From Streptomyces aurantiacus (lineage in GTDB: Bacteria; Actinomycetota; Actinomycetes; Streptomycetales; Streptomycetaceae), in the NCBI RefSeq assembly GCF_027107535.1, contig NZ_CP114283.1, positions 9,475,226-9,539,225 on the forward strand: a stretch of 64,000 nucleotides of DNA. Reading direction: 5' to 3'. Made by a program: the position numbers and the translations under genes. Position 1 is the first letter of the stretch; every line of letters begins with the position of its first letter. Positions 54,146-63,187 of the stretch are shown in pieces. Under the pieces are notes generated by a model. The model was not told where the DNA came from and ran no database searches. It saw nothing but the letters and a program-made list of their open reading frames with translations.

Positions 54146-54172
54146 GGGAATGCGCGCCCCTTAGGATCCGTT
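54146..54172 (+). promoter_or_regulatory. SigR-type promoter of trxB
   Basis: GGGAAT (54146-54151) and GTT (54170-54172) are separated by exactly 18 bp, the GGAAT-N18-GTT consensus of the thiol-oxidative-stress sigma factor SigR, 72 bp before the trxB start. trxBA is a classical SigR target in Streptomyces. Confidence 0.85.
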
Positions 54173-54243
54173 GGGTGGGGTGAGAGTTCTGAGAGAGGCT
54201 CCCCCGGTCGTAGAAGCAGTCCCCAGAGACGAGGAACCAAGCC

Positions 54244-55212
54244 GTGAGCGACGTCCGTAACGTGATCATCATCGGCTCCGGGCCCGCCGGATACACGGCG
54301 GCGCTCTACACCGCGCGCGCATCGCTCAAGCCGCTGGTGTTCGAGGGAGCCGTCACCGCGGGCGGCGCCCTCATGAACACGACCGACGTGGAGAACTTCC
54401 CCGGTTTCCAGGACGGCATCATGGGCCCGGAGCTCATGGACAACATGCGGGCGCAGGCCGAGCGCTTCGGTGCCGAGCTGATTCCGGACGACATCGTCGC
54501 GGTCGACCTCAGCGGTGAGATCAAGACCGTCACGGACACGGTGGGCACCGTGCACCGGGCGAAGGCAGTCATCATCACCACCGGCTCGCAGCACCGCAAG
54601 CTGGGCCTGCCCAAGGAGGACGCCCTCTCCGGTCGCGGCGTCTCCTGGTGCGCGACCTGTGACGGCTTCTTCTTCAAGGACCAGGACATCGCCGTCATCG
54701 GCGGTGGCGACACCGCGATGGAGGAAGCCACTTTCCTCTCCCGCTTCGCCAAGTCGGTGACCATCGTCCACCGGCGCGACACGCTGCGCGCCTCCAAGGC
54801 GATGCAGGAGCGCGCTTTCGCCGACCCGAAGATCAAGTTCATCTGGGACAGCGAGGTGGCCGAGGTCCAGGGCGACCAGAAGCTCTCCGGGCTGCAGCTG
54901 CGCAACCTCAAGACCGGTGAGACGTCCGAGCTGCCTGTCACCGGCCTGTTCATCGCGATCGGCCACGACCCGCGCACCGAGCTCTTCAAGGGCCAGCTCG
55001 ACCTGGACGAGGAGGGCTACCTCAAGGTCGAGGCCCCCTCGACCCGGACGAACCTGACAGGTGTCTTCGGCGCCGGCGACGTCGTCGACCACACCTACCG
55101 CCAGGCGATCACCGCCGCCGGCACCGGATGCGCCGCCGCCCTCGACGCAGAGCGCTTCCTGTCCGCGCTCGCGGACGGCGAGCCAGCAGAACCCGAGAAG
55201 ACCACCGTCTGA
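54244..55212 (+). CDS. trxB: thioredoxin reductase
   Basis: 322-residue FAD/NADPH flavoenzyme. FAD site '[20 protein letters not shown]'; redox-active CxxC in '[14 protein letters not shown]'; NADPH site '[20 protein letters not shown]'; C-terminal FAD block '[20 protein letters not shown]'. Reduces thioredoxin. Preceded by a SigR-type promoter and followed after 44 bp by trxA. Confidence 0.97.
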   Translation: MSDVRNVIIIGSGPAGYTAALYTARASLKPLVFEGAVTAGGALMNTTDVENFPGFQDGIMGPELMDNMRAQAERFGAELIPDDIVAVDLSGEIKTVTDTVGTVHRAKAVIITTGSQHRKLGLPKEDALSGRGVSWCATCDGFFFKDQDIAVIGGGDTAMEEATFLSRFAKSVTIVHRRDTLRASKAMQERAFADPKIKFIWDSEVAEVQGDQKLSGLQLRNLKTGETSELPVTGLFIAIGHDPRTELFKGQLDLDEEGYLKVEAPSTRTNLTGVFGAGDVVDHTYRQAITAAGTGCAAALDAERFLSALADGEPAEPEKTTV

Positions 55213-55256
55213 CCCTCCCGTCCGCCCCACCGCACCAACCAGTTAAGGAGCCCGCC

Positions 55257-55589
55257 GTGGCCGGCACCCTGAAGCACGTGACCGACGACTCTTTCGAGCA
55301 GGACGTACTCAAGAGCGACAAGCCCGTACTGGTGGACTTCTGGGCCGCCTGGTGCGGCCCGTGCCGCCAGATCGCGCCGTCGCTCGAGGCGATCGCCGCC
55401 GAGTACGGCGACAAGATCGAGATCGTCAAGCTCAACATCGACGAGAACCCGGGTACGGCCGCCAAGTACGGCGTCATGTCCATCCCGACCCTGAACGTCT
55501 ACCAGGGTGGCGAGGTCGCCAAGACCATCGTGGGTGCGAAGCCGAAGGCCGCGATCGTGCGGGACCTCGAAGACTTCATCGCCGACTGA
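55257..55589 (+). CDS. trxA: thioredoxin
   Basis: 110 residues with the active site WCGPC in 'VDFWAAWCGPCRQIAPSLEA' and cis-Pro in 'GVMSIPTLNVYQGG'. General protein disulfide reductase, recycled by TrxB. AAGGAG lies 6 nt before GTG 55257. The transcript ends at a parS and a hairpin just downstream. Confidence 0.97.
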   Translation: MAGTLKHVTDDSFEQDVLKSDKPVLVDFWAAWCGPCRQIAPSLEAIAAEYGDKIEIVKLNIDENPGTAAKYGVMSIPTLNVYQGGEVAKTIVGAKPKAAIVRDLEDFIAD

Positions 55590-55618
55590 TCGGCAAACCG
55601 TCGCTTGTGAGTGACGAT

Positions 55619-55632
55619 GTTTCACGTGAAAC
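55619..55632. other. parS site (exact)
   Basis: GTTTCACGTGAAAC, 30 bp after the trxA stop and directly before a terminator hairpin. Confidence 0.97.
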
Positions 55633-55633
55633 A

Positions 55634-55667
55634 CAGATGGGCCAACCCGCGTGGGTTGGCCCATCTG
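55634..55667 (+). terminator. terminator after trxBA
   Basis: 15-bp perfect stem (55634-55648 with 55653-55667), 4-nt loop, between convergent trxA and the GNAT gene; it abuts the parS at 55619. Confidence 0.85.
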
Positions 55668-55720
55668 CATGTAGGCCCAGCAGTCGAGCGGACGGTTCTC
55701 CGTAGGACAGCACGCGGACT

Positions 55721-56338
55721 TCACAGCGGACGCAGCGCTGGTTCCTTCTGTACGGCTCCCAGCAGCCGGTCGAGCGCCATCTCCACGTCTTCCTTCCAGG
55801 AGAGCGTTGTCCGCAGCTCCAGGCGCAGTCGTGGGTACGTCGGGTGCGGCCGGACGGTCTTGAATCCCACCGCCAGCAGATGGTCGGCGGGCAGAACGCA
55901 GGCCGGTTCCTTCCACCTGGCATCACCGAAGGCTTCGATGGCCTTGAAGCCCCGCCGCAGCAGATCCTTGGCCACCGTCTGGACCATCACGCGCCCGAGC
56001 CCCTGCCCCTGGAAGCCCGGCATGATGAACGCTGTCATCAACTGGACCGCGTCAGGTGAGACCGGGCTCGTGGAGAAGGCCGTCGAGCGTGGCACGTAAG
56101 CGGGCGGTGCGTACAGCACGAAGCCCACTGGTACGTCGTCCACATAGACGACCCGGCCGCAGGATCCCCACTCCAGCAGGACGGCGGAGATCCACGCTTC
56201 CTTCTCGAGGTCGGGCGTGCCTGCCTTTACCGCGGCCTGGCCCCTGACTGGGTCCAACTCCCAGAAGACACACGCACGACAGCGCTGGGGAAGGTCCTGA
56301 AGGTTGTCCAGCGTGAGCGGTACGAGCCGACGCCCCAT
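55721..56338 (-). CDS. GNAT N-acetyltransferase
   Basis: 205-residue GNAT: 'VDDVPVGFVLYAPPAYVPRS', the acetyl-CoA loop 'MPGFQGQGLGRVMVQTVAKD' and 'AVGFKTVRPHPTYPRLRLEL'. Conserved neighbour of parAB in streptomycetes. ATG 56338 is preceded by GAGGAACTGCC. Substrate unknown. Confidence 0.88.
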   Translation of the reverse strand: MGRRLVPLTLDNLQDLPQRCRACVFWELDPVRGQAAVKAGTPDLEKEAWISAVLLEWGSCGRVVYVDDVPVGFVLYAPPAYVPRSTAFSTSPVSPDAVQLMTAFIMPGFQGQGLGRVMVQTVAKDLLRRGFKAIEAFGDARWKEPACVLPADHLLAVGFKTVRPHPTYPRLRLELRTTLSWKEDVEMALDRLLGAVQKEPALRPL

Positions 56339-56662
56339 GAAGGCAGTTCCTCGCTTCCTTCGCCCGCGGCGTCGCGAGCGGCTGTCAGAGCGCTCCGTTC
56401 CCTGAGCAGGCTGCCGACGAACCCGCCGACCGCCCCGAGCCCCAAGCCCGCGCTCACCAGCCCGGTGCGGCTCACCGTTCGCATGGCCCCGCCTCCCCAC
56501 AGAAGGTGCTGCCAGGTGAATGCGCCATATCCGAACGCATCGTATCCACGATGCGATTCCATCGATACCGTCCGAAAGCAAAGAGCGGGCCGTGTCCCGG
56601 TGCACACCGGGACACGGCCCGCTCTACTGGTCGGCGGTCGGACTCGACCGGCCGACCGATGC
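56339..56662. other. intergenic region parB / GNAT
   Basis: 324 bp. It contains the GNAT promoter and the parB terminator (56582-56625). A minus-strand frame at 56484-56227 is open but overlaps the GNAT start and is not accepted as a gene. Confidence 0.5.
56582..56625 (-). terminator. terminator of parAB
   Basis: 21-bp perfect stem (56582-56602 with 56605-56625), 38 bp after the parB stop on the minus strand. Confidence 0.88.
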
Positions 56663-57760
56663 TCAGGACTCCGTCTCTTCGGAGTCGTCGTCCAGGAGGC
56701 TCTTCTGCAGAACCGGTCCTTCACCTGGTGCGAGCGAGCCGAGGATCCGTTCAAGGTCTTCCATCGAGGCGAACTCGACGGTGATCTTTCCCTTCTTCTG
56801 ACCGAGGTCGACCTTCACCCGGGTCTCGAAGCGATCCGAGAGACGCGTCGCAAGGTCGCTCAACGCCGGGGAGAGCAGAGAGCCGGCGCGAGGGCCCTTG
56901 GAACGCGGAGTCGACTGCGGCCGCGAACCCATGAGGGTGACGATCTCCTCGACGGCCCGCACCGAGAGTCCCTCGGCCACGATCCGGTGAGCCAGCCGGT
57001 CCTGCTCCTCCGAGTCAGCGACGGAGAGCAGAGCCCGCGCGTGTCCGGCGGAGAGAACGCCTGCGGCGACCCGCCGCTGAACCGACGGCGAGAGCTTCAG
57101 CAGACGCAGGGTGTTGGAGACCTGAGGGCGCGATCGGCCGATCCGGTCCGCCAGCTGATCATGCGTGCAGTTGAAGTCCTGGAGCAGCTGGTCGTAGGCG
57201 GCAGCTTCTTCCAGAGGGTTCAGCTGGGCTCGGTGAAGGTTCTCCAGCAGGGCGTCCAGGAGAAGCTTCTCGTCGTCCGTGGCCCGCACGATCGCCGGAA
57301 TGGCCTCGAGCCCCGCCTCACGGCACGCCCGCCAGCGCCGCTCGCCCATGATGAGCTCGTAACGCCCCGAGCCGCTCTGCCGTACGACGACCGGCTGGAG
57401 GAGCCCGACCTCCTTGATGGAGGTGACGAGTTCAGCGAGAGCGTCCTCGTCGAACACCTCTCGGGGCTGCCGTGGGTTCGGCGTGATGGAGTCGAGAGGC
57501 AGCTCGGCGAAGTGCGCCCCCACGGGCGCCGCCGGTGCCTCCCCGAACACGCTCGGCTCATCCGTTTCAGGTGAAACGTGGGGCGGTGGGAGTGTGGCCA
57601 CCTTGGCCGCCGCCACCCCACGCTCCGCAGTCAGTACGGGTACGGCTCCCGGTGACGTGGATGCCCCACCCATCGCCGGTGGTGCTGCCTTCTCCCCTGT
57701 CGGTGCAGCGGGGATCAGTGCGCCGAGACCACGACCCAACCCCCTCCGTCGCTCGCTCAC
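56663..57760 (-). CDS. parB: chromosome partitioning protein ParB
   Basis: 365 residues. N-terminal '[13 protein letters not shown]'; CTP-binding/box II region '[20 protein letters not shown]'; HTH '[20 protein letters not shown]'; C-terminal dimerisation domain '[20 protein letters not shown]'. It loads onto the many parS sites of this window and organises the oriC region for segregation into spores. GTG 57760 overlaps the parA stop by 4 bp. Codons in the N-terminal linker contain a one-base-off parS (57564-57577), read V-S-P-E-T. Confidence 0.97.
   Translation of the reverse strand: MSERRRGLGRGLGALIPAAPTGEKAAPPAMGGASTSPGAVPVLTAERGVAAAKVATLPPPHVSPETDEPSVFGEAPAAPVGAHFAELPLDSITPNPRQPREVFDEDALAELVTSIKEVGLLQPVVVRQSGSGRYELIMGERRWRACREAGLEAIPAIVRATDDEKLLLDALLENLHRAQLNPLEEAAAYDQLLQDFNCTHDQLADRIGRSRPQVSNTLRLLKLSPSVQRRVAAGVLSAGHARALLSVADSEEQDRLAHRIVAEGLSVRAVEEIVTLMGSRPQSTPRSKGPRAGSLLSPALSDLATRLSDRFETRVKVDLGQKKGKITVEFASMEDLERILGSLAPGEGPVLQKSLLDDDSEETES
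57564..57577. other. degenerate parS inside parB
   Basis: Reads GTTTCAGGTGAAAC: a single transversion breaks the central CACGTG. In the parB frame it encodes V-S-P-E-T, where the exact site would give V-S-R-E-T. Confidence 0.6.
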
Positions 57761-58830
57761 TGGATCCCCTCCACCATGCTCTGTTCGTTGTGTGCGCCCA
57801 TGTGGGCATGCTGCGCGTCGTAGGCCACGCCGGCTCCGCGCAACGCGATTTCCCGCGCCGCCTCAAGATAGGAGAGGGCGCCGCTCGACCCCGGGTCGTA
57901 GGTCAGCACCGTCTGTCCGTAGCTGGGGGCTTCCGAGATACGGACCGAGCGTGGAATGCTCGTCCGCAGTACTTCTTCACCGAAGTGACTGCGCACCTCG
58001 TCGGCAACCTGGGACGCGAGACGCGTCCTGCCGTCGTACATGGTGAGCAGGATCGTCGACACGTGCAGGTCGGGGTTGAGGTGCCCCCGCACGAGGTCGA
58101 CGTTACGCAGTAGCTGACCCAGGCCCTCCAGGGCGTAGTACTCGCACTGGATCGGAATGAGAACTTCGGCCCCGGCAACGAGTGCGTTCACGGTCAGCAG
58201 GCCCAGCGAGGGCGGGCAGTCGATCAGGATGTAGTCCAGCGGCTGCTCGTACGCCTGAATCGCCCGTTCCAGCCGACTCTCGCGGGCGACCAGGGAGACC
58301 AGCTCGATCTCCGCACCGGCGAGATCGATTGTGGCCGGCGCGCAGAAGAGTCCCTCGACATCGGGAACCGGCTGAACGACCTCGGAGAGCGGCTTGCTGT
58401 CGATCAGCACGTCGTAGATGGAAGGGACTTCGGCGTGGTGGTCGATGCCCAGCGCGGTGGAGGCGTTCCCCTGAGGGTCCAGGTCGACCACCAGGACACG
58501 GCCGCCATGCAGCGCGAGAGAGGCCGCAAGGTTGACCGTGGTCGTGGTCTTACCGACCCCGCCCTTCTGGTTGGCGACCACCATGACGCGGGTCTGCTCG
58601 GGCCGTGGCAGGCCCTCGCCGGCTCGACCTAGAGCCTCTACCGCCAGTTGGGCAGCACGACCGATGGGAGTGTCGTCCATCGGGGGCGGTGTTTCACGTG
58701 AAACATCCTCCCCCATCGACTCGGTTCGGGGACCGGGGACCGGATCGGTCATCGGTCCCGCGATGTTGGCGTCGGACCGCAAGGATTCACTCTCCTCGAC
58801 TTCAGGCTCGCAATGAACAGAGCCTCCCAT
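57757..58830 (-). CDS. parA: chromosome partitioning ATPase ParA
   Basis: 357-residue Walker-type ATPase: deviant Walker A '[20 protein letters not shown]', '[19 protein letters not shown]' and '[20 protein letters not shown]'. It assembles on the nucleoid and drives ParB-parS complexes; in Streptomyces it is needed for even segregation during sporulation. ATG 58830 gives '[11 protein letters not shown]'. The frame stays open to GTG 59049, but that extension contains DnaA-box-like words and a parS and looks regulatory. An exact parS at 58691-58704 lies in the coding sequence (V-S-R-E-T). Confidence 0.95.
   Translation of the reverse strand: MGGSVHCEPEVEESESLRSDANIAGPMTDPVPGPRTESMGEDVSRETPPPMDDTPIGRAAQLAVEALGRAGEGLPRPEQTRVMVVANQKGGVGKTTTTVNLAASLALHGGRVLVVDLDPQGNASTALGIDHHAEVPSIYDVLIDSKPLSEVVQPVPDVEGLFCAPATIDLAGAEIELVSLVARESRLERAIQAYEQPLDYILIDCPPSLGLLTVNALVAGAEVLIPIQCEYYALEGLGQLLRNVDLVRGHLNPDLHVSTILLTMYDGRTRLASQVADEVRSHFGEEVLRTSIPRSVRISEAPSYGQTVLTYDPGSSGALSYLEAAREIALRGAGVAYDAQHAHMGAHNEQSMVEGIQ
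58691..58704. other. parS site (exact) inside parA
   Basis: GTTTCACGTGAAAC in the N-terminal linker of parA, read V-S-R-E-T. Confidence 0.97.
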
Positions 58831-58866
58831 GTCTTCGGGGTCGTGAACCAGCGAGGCCCGTGCTTC

Positions 58867-58893
58867 TGTGGAGAAATCCACCTCTGTGGACAA
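58867..58893 (-). promoter_or_regulatory. DnaA box pair upstream of parA
   Basis: TGTGGACAA (58885-58893) is the perfect consensus TTGTCCACA on the minus strand; TGTGGAGAA (58867-58875, TTCTCCACA) lies 18 bp away in the same orientation. They are 37-63 bp upstream of the chosen parA start. Confidence 0.6.
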
Positions 58894-59033
58894 CTCCGTG
58901 CCCTCTCCGGGGGACGTGCTGTCACGAGGAGAGGGTCTTTTGCCGAAGGATCCCAGGGATCCCAGAGGGTTACGGTCGCGGGGTTCGGCCGCGGCGCGTC
59001 CGCGGCCGATGATGCCATGCAGCAGTGAGCGAC

Positions 59034-59047
59034 GTTTCACGTGAAAC
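59034..59047. other. parS site (exact) upstream of parA
   Basis: GTTTCACGTGAAAC in the rsmG-parA gap, the exact copy closest to the origin in this window. Confidence 0.97.
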
Positions 59048-59204
59048 ACGATGCACAGCCCGCGGAGCCGTCACGGCGCGACACTCCGGCATGCATAGTT
59101 TTGGCAGCTTGTGTGGAGTACGTCTCGTCGTCAGGACGGATCAGTGAACGACTTCCCCACTCGACAGCACACGCCGAGAACCGTCCGCTTCCGCTGGAAC
59201 GCCG

Positions 59205-59921
59205 TCAGCGACGCTTCCTGGTCCGCCCGGTACGCGCCGCCTTAGCCCGCTTGGCCGCGAAGCGGACGCCACCGGGACTCTCACCGACCTCCACCCGCAC
59301 CACGGTGGCCAGCGGTTCCACAATGCCCTCGCCGACGTGCAGCACAGAGGTGTCCACGGCACCGAGCTTACTCAGAGCGGCTCCGGCAGCCTTGACCTCT
59401 TCCTCTGCGGTGTCGCCCTTGAGGAGCAGCATCTCTCCGTACGGACGCAACAGCGGGACGCCCCAGGCCGCGAGGCGGTCCAGCGGAGCCACTGCCCGGG
59501 CGGTCACCACGTGGACCGGCGGCAGCGTGCCGAGGACCTCCTCGGCTCGCCCACGCACGACGGTGACATGGTCGAGCCCGAGAAGTTCGACAACCTCGGT
59601 GAGGAAGTTCGTGCGCCTCAGGAGTGGTTCCAGCAGCGTGATCTTGAGGTCTGGGCGGACGAGAGCCAGGGGGATACCGGGCAGCCCGGCACCGGACCCC
59701 ACATCGCACACGGTCACGCCCTCGGGGACCACCTCGGAGAGCACGGCACAGTTCATCAGGTGCCGCTCCCACAGACGGGGCACTTCACGGGGTCCGATCA
59801 GACCACGCTGGACTCCCGCGTCGGCCAGCAGCTCCGCGTAACGAACTGCGTCCGCGAAGCGATCGCCGAATACCGCCCGGGCCTGCTCGGGCGCAGGGGG
59901 GAGCTCCGCTGCCTCCGTCAC
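59205..59921 (-). CDS. rsmG: 16S rRNA m7G527 methyltransferase RsmG (GidB)
   Basis: 238 residues; SAM-binding 'VCDVGSGAGLPGIPLALVRP' and 'VVTARAVAPLDRLAAWGVPL' are family blocks. Methylates G527 of 16S rRNA; loss gives low-level streptomycin resistance in actinobacteria. GTG 59921 gives the usual length; the listed extension of 11 residues upstream is not conserved. A basic tail 'KRAKAARTGRTRKRR' ends the protein. Confidence 0.95.
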   Translation of the reverse strand: MTEAAELPPAPEQARAVFGDRFADAVRYAELLADAGVQRGLIGPREVPRLWERHLMNCAVLSEVVPEGVTVCDVGSGAGLPGIPLALVRPDLKITLLEPLLRRTNFLTEVVELLGLDHVTVVRGRAEEVLGTLPPVHVVTARAVAPLDRLAAWGVPLLRPYGEMLLLKGDTAEEEVKAAGAALSKLGAVDTSVLHVGEGIVEPLATVVRVEVGESPGGVRFAAKRAKAARTGRTRKRR

Positions 59922-60009
59922 GGGGAACCGTCCTTCCGTACCGCTTGAGCGCACTGCGCGCTGACTTCCAGGACTATCAGGAACTATGGGGGACTATCAG
60001 GCTGACAAA

Positions 60010-60045
60010 GTTCGGCCCCGCCTGCGAACACAGACGGGGCCGGAA
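60010..60045 (-). terminator. terminator of rpmH-rnpA-yidD-yidC-jag operon
   Basis: Imperfect stem of about 14 bp (TTCGGCCCCGCCTG with CAGACGGGGCCGGAA) 16 bp after the jag stop on the minus strand. Confidence 0.6.
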
Positions 60046-60060
60046 GTACGACGTGCTTGA

Positions 60061-60573
60061 TCAGGCGGGGAGCACGACGACGAAGCGCTGCGGCTCCTCG
60101 CCCTCCGACTCGCTGCGCAGGCCGGCGGCCTTGACGGCGTCGTGCACCACCTTGCGCTCGAAGGGGGTCATCGCCTTCATCTTCACCGGCTCGCCGGAGC
60201 TCCTGACCTCGGCCGCGGCCTTCGCGCCCAGCTCGGAGAGCTCCTCGCGCTTCTTCGCGCGATAGCCCGCGATGTCCAGCATGAGCCGGCTGCGGTCCCC
60301 GGTCTCCCGGTGCACGGCCAGGCGCGTGAGCTCCTGGAGCGCCTCCAGCACCTCGCCGTCACGGCCGACCAGCTTCTGCAGGTCGCGGCTGTGGGAATCA
60401 CTGATGATCGAGACAGCCGCACGATCGGCCTCGACATCCATGTCGATGTCGCCGTCGAGGTCGGCGATGTCCAGCAGACCCTCGAGGTAGTCGGCCGCGA
60501 TCTCGCCCTCCTGCTCCAGGCGGGTCAGGGTGTCGCCACCCTCAGGGGCAGCGGAGGTGGTGCCTTCCGTCAC
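60061..60573 (-). CDS. jag: Jag/KhpB RNA-binding protein (KH-R3H)
   Basis: 170 residues. KH domain around 'HSRDLQKLVGRDGEVLEALQ' and R3H domain 'RSRLMLDIAGYRAKKREELS'. KhpB-type proteins bind RNA and affect cell wall synthesis. The N-terminal Jag domain of Firmicutes is absent, as usual in actinobacteria. GTG 60573 has AAGGAG upstream; 15 bp after yidC. Confidence 0.92.
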   Translation of the reverse strand: MTEGTTSAAPEGGDTLTRLEQEGEIAADYLEGLLDIADLDGDIDMDVEADRAAVSIISDSHSRDLQKLVGRDGEVLEALQELTRLAVHRETGDRSRLMLDIAGYRAKKREELSELGAKAAAEVRSSGEPVKMKAMTPFERKVVHDAVKAAGLRSESEGEEPQRFVVVLPA

Positions 60574-60588
60574 GGGATGGACTCCTTC

Positions 60589-61875
60589 TTACTTCTTGGA
60601 CGGGGACTTGGGCCGCTGCGGACCCTTGCGCTGTCCTGACTGGGCCTTGCTGCGGGTACCGCCGGACGCGGACTTGCCGCCCGCCGGCTTGGGACCGGGC
60701 TTGGCGTCCTGCGGCTCGTCGGACTTGGTGAGGGAGGTCTTCGGTGCGGCCTCGCCCGCCGGCTTTGCACCGCCCTGCGCCGTACCCGACTGTCGCTGGG
60801 ACTTGCTCTGGCGCTTGGGCTGCTGGCGCTTGGGAACCGCGCCCGTGCCCGGCGTGCCGTCCTCGGTCTCGACCACGGTCGAGGCCTCGCTCTTCACCAC
60901 GGTCCCGTCGGCCTGCGCCGCCAGGCCCGCCTTGCTCAGACCGTTGATGAACTTGCGCTCGAAGTCGTTGCGGTCGCGGCCCTTGGCGACGATGGCCTTG
61001 ACGATGGCCTTCTCGCCCCGGCCGCGCGTCTTGCCGTGCTGCGTGACGCGCTTGTGCAGACGGTCCAGGTAGGAGGCCTGAGCCTTGGAGCCCGGCGTCG
61101 GATTGTTGTGGATGACGTACATCTGCTGGCCCATGGTCCACACGTTGGTGGTCAGCCAGTAGACGAGGACACCGACGGGGAAGTTGATGCCGAAGACGGC
61201 GAACATGATCGGGAAGACGTACATCAGCATCTTCTGCTGCTGCATGAACGGCGTCTTCACCGTCGTGTCGACGTTCTTCGTCATCAGCTGACGCTGCGTG
61301 TAGAACTGCGAGAACGACATCAGGACGATCATGATCGCCGTGACGACGCGCACGTCGGTGATCGAGGAGCCCAGAGCCTGGACCTTGGCGTCGCTGTCCG
61401 TGAACTTCGCGGCCAGCGGAGCACCGAAGATGTGCGCCTTCTGCGCGCTCTCCAGCAGCCGGTCGTTGATCACGCCGATGGTGTCGTTCGACGCGATGCT
61501 GTTGAGCACGTGGTACAGGGCGAAGAAGAACGGGGACTGCGCCAGGATGGGAAGGCACGAGGAAAGCGGGTTGGTGCCCGTCTCCTTGTACAGCTTCATC
61601 ATCTCTTCGGACTGGCGCTGCTTGTCGTTCTTGTAGCGCTCCTGGATCTTCTTCATCTCGGGCTGCAGCGTCTGCATCGCCCGGGTGGCCTTGATCTGCT
61701 TCACGAAGAGCGGGATCAGGCAGATACGGATCAGGATCACCAGGGACACGATGGACAAGCCCCAGGCCCAGCCCGTGTCGGGGCCGAAGATGGCGCCGTA
61801 CACCGAGTGGAACTGAACGATGACCCAGGAAACGGGTGTCGTGATGAAGCTGAAAATACTGGCAATCGTGTCCAC
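60589..61875 (-). CDS. yidC: membrane protein insertase YidC
   Basis: 428 residues, five-span core without the large periplasmic domain of Gram-negative YidC: '[20 protein letters not shown]', '[20 protein letters not shown]' and '[20 protein letters not shown]'. A long Lys/Gln/Pro-rich cytosolic tail follows residue 330. Inserts membrane proteins alone or with SecYEG. GTG 61875 lies 3 bp after yidD. Confidence 0.95.
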   Translation of the reverse strand: MDTIASIFSFITTPVSWVIVQFHSVYGAIFGPDTGWAWGLSIVSLVILIRICLIPLFVKQIKATRAMQTLQPEMKKIQERYKNDKQRQSEEMMKLYKETGTNPLSSCLPILAQSPFFFALYHVLNSIASNDTIGVINDRLLESAQKAHIFGAPLAAKFTDSDAKVQALGSSITDVRVVTAIMIVLMSFSQFYTQRQLMTKNVDTTVKTPFMQQQKMLMYVFPIMFAVFGINFPVGVLVYWLTTNVWTMGQQMYVIHNNPTPGSKAQASYLDRLHKRVTQHGKTRGRGEKAIVKAIVAKGRDRNDFERKFINGLSKAGLAAQADGTVVKSEASTVVETEDGTPGTGAVPKRQQPKRQSKSQRQSGTAQGGAKPAGEAAPKTSLTKSDEPQDAKPGPKPAGGKSASGGTRSKAQSGQRKGPQRPKSPSKK

Positions 61876-61878
61876 TAA

Positions 61879-62244
61879 TCAGGCTCCTTGAGCATGGGAC
61901 GGGGTCTCGGCGGCCGGGCTCGAGGGATGGTTGGACATACCGTGCCCCTCGGTGGCCGGTTCGGCGGCGGAGTTCCCGCCCTTGCGTGCACGCCAGGCGT
62001 TGCGCAGTATTTCGTGCCACCGCGGACGCTTGCGCGGCGGGACATGGTCCACACCGCCCAGCGACCACGGATTGCACCGCAGGATGCGCCAGGCGGTGAG
62101 TGCCGTTCCCTTGATCGCACCGTGACGGTCGATGGCCTGGTACCCGTAGCGGGAACACGACGGGTAGTACTTGCACACCGGCCCGAGCAACGGGCTGATG
62201 GTCCACTGGTACAGCTTGATGAGAGCCAGCAGCGGGTACTTCAT
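61879..62244 (-). CDS. yidD: membrane protein insertion efficiency factor YidD
   Basis: 121 residues with the YidD core '[20 protein letters not shown]', '[19 protein letters not shown]' and '[17 protein letters not shown]'. Assists YidC. Overlaps rnpA by 4 bp. C-terminal about 40 residues are variable. Confidence 0.95.
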   Translation of the reverse strand: MKYPLLALIKLYQWTISPLLGPVCKYYPSCSRYGYQAIDRHGAIKGTALTAWRILRCNPWSLGGVDHVPPRKRPRWHEILRNAWRARKGGNSAAEPATEGHGMSNHPSSPAAETPSHAQGA

Positions 62245-62612
62245 CGCGCGCCCCCTCCCAGTAGCCGCTCCAGGGCGGCGTCCAGGTCTCGGGCCAGCTG
62301 TGCATGGTCGGCGTCACCCGCACCGGGCAGCGCTCGTACGACTACCAGGCTACCGGGGGTCAGCAGAGCCACTCGGTCACGCATCAGATGGCGAAGGCGA
62401 CGCTTCACCTTGTTGCGTACGACGGATCCGCCGACGGCCTTGCTGACAACGAAACCCGCACGCGTCGGGGGAGCGCTCTCCCCAGGCGCGTGCGGGTCCG
62501 TTGCACCGCTACGTAGATGGACGACGAGAAGCGGGCGCCCGGCCCGGCGTCCTCGGCGTACCGCGGTCGCGAAGTCCTCGCGCCGCCTCAGCCGATGCTC
62601 GGTAGGCAGCAC
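62241..62612 (-). CDS. rnpA: ribonuclease P protein component
   Basis: 123 residues; RNR signature in '[20 protein letters not shown]'. Protein subunit of RNase P, which matures tRNA 5' ends. GTG 62612 follows rpmH by 18 bp; the rpmH-rnpA pair is nearly universal. Confidence 0.96.
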   Translation of the reverse strand: MLPTEHRLRRREDFATAVRRGRRAGRPLLVVHLRSGATDPHAPGESAPPTRAGFVVSKAVGGSVVRNKVKRRLRHLMRDRVALLTPGSLVVVRALPGAGDADHAQLARDLDAALERLLGGGAR

Positions 62613-62630
62613 GTCATGACCTGTAAATGA

Positions 62631-62768
62631 TCAGGCGGACAGGCTGGCGCGACCCTTGCCACGACGGTTCGCGAGAATCGCTCGACCGGCACGGGTGCGC
62701 ATCCGCAGGCGGAAGCCGTGGGTCTTGGCGCGACGACGGTTGTTCGGCTGGAAGGTGCGCTTGCTCAC
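62631..62768 (-). CDS. rpmH: 50S ribosomal protein L34
   Basis: 45 residues, very basic: '[20 protein letters not shown]' then '[17 protein letters not shown]'. GTG 62768 with GGAG upstream. First gene of the leftward operon facing dnaA across the intergenic region. Confidence 0.97.
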   Translation of the reverse strand: MSKRTFQPNNRRRAKTHGFRLRMRTRAGRAILANRRGKGRASLSA

Positions 62769-63187
62769 TCGGGGGCTCCAGAAGAAATCGGTAGTTGCGG
62801 GGTGCCGTCCTGGCTGTCACCGTGCGCCCACGAGTAGCTCGTAATTACGCCCGAGTGCACCGCTTCCCGATCACTCGTCGTGATCTGTGCCCATCGGAGG
62901 CAGGCGGCAGCAGCCATCGACAACTCGACCTGGTCACGGTACGCGCGGCTACGCCATCCGGTCAAACCAGCGCTGTCCGGGAGACACTATCCACAGGCTG
63001 GGGACAACAACTTGAACCGCACGGGTCGCCCTGACTACCGTGGCCGGACTCCGGTTCGTTCCCTTCTCCCCGCTCCATCTCGTTCGTTCCGGCCGCTCCA
63101 GCGGCCTCGCCCACCCGCCCACCGAGTTCCAAACCCGATCCGTCCCAGGAATCACACGTTCGTGGGACCCGCGAGAGAGCGTGCCCT
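62769..63187. other. rpmH-dnaA divergent regulatory region
   Basis: 419 bp with the rpmH and dnaA promoters. A DnaA-box-like CTATCCACA lies at 62987-62995. No gene is seen. The origin itself is expected beyond dnaA, outside the window. Confidence 0.7.
62987..62995 (+). promoter_or_regulatory. DnaA box in the dnaA promoter region
   Basis: CTATCCACA fits the Streptomyces DnaA-box pattern, about 190 bp before the dnaA start; autoregulation of dnaA is likely. Confidence 0.6.

Larger units (their letters stand above)
58831..59204. other. parA upstream region
   Basis: 374 bp between rsmG and parA holding the parAB promoters, two DnaA-box-like words (58867-58875 and 58885-58893) and an exact parS (59034-59047). 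The parA frame is open through much of it. Confidence 0.65.

Noticed and set aside
56227..56484. 85-residue minus-strand frame with a hydrophobic start
   Set aside because: It overlaps the first 110 bp of the GNAT gene and has no independent support; it could be a leader peptide but cannot be claimed.
58831..59049. 73-residue N-terminal extension of ParA
   Set aside because: Open frame only; it contains a parS and two DnaA-box-like words, lacks a ribosome site, and the 357-residue start at 58830 fits the family. Kept as uncertain rather than annotated.
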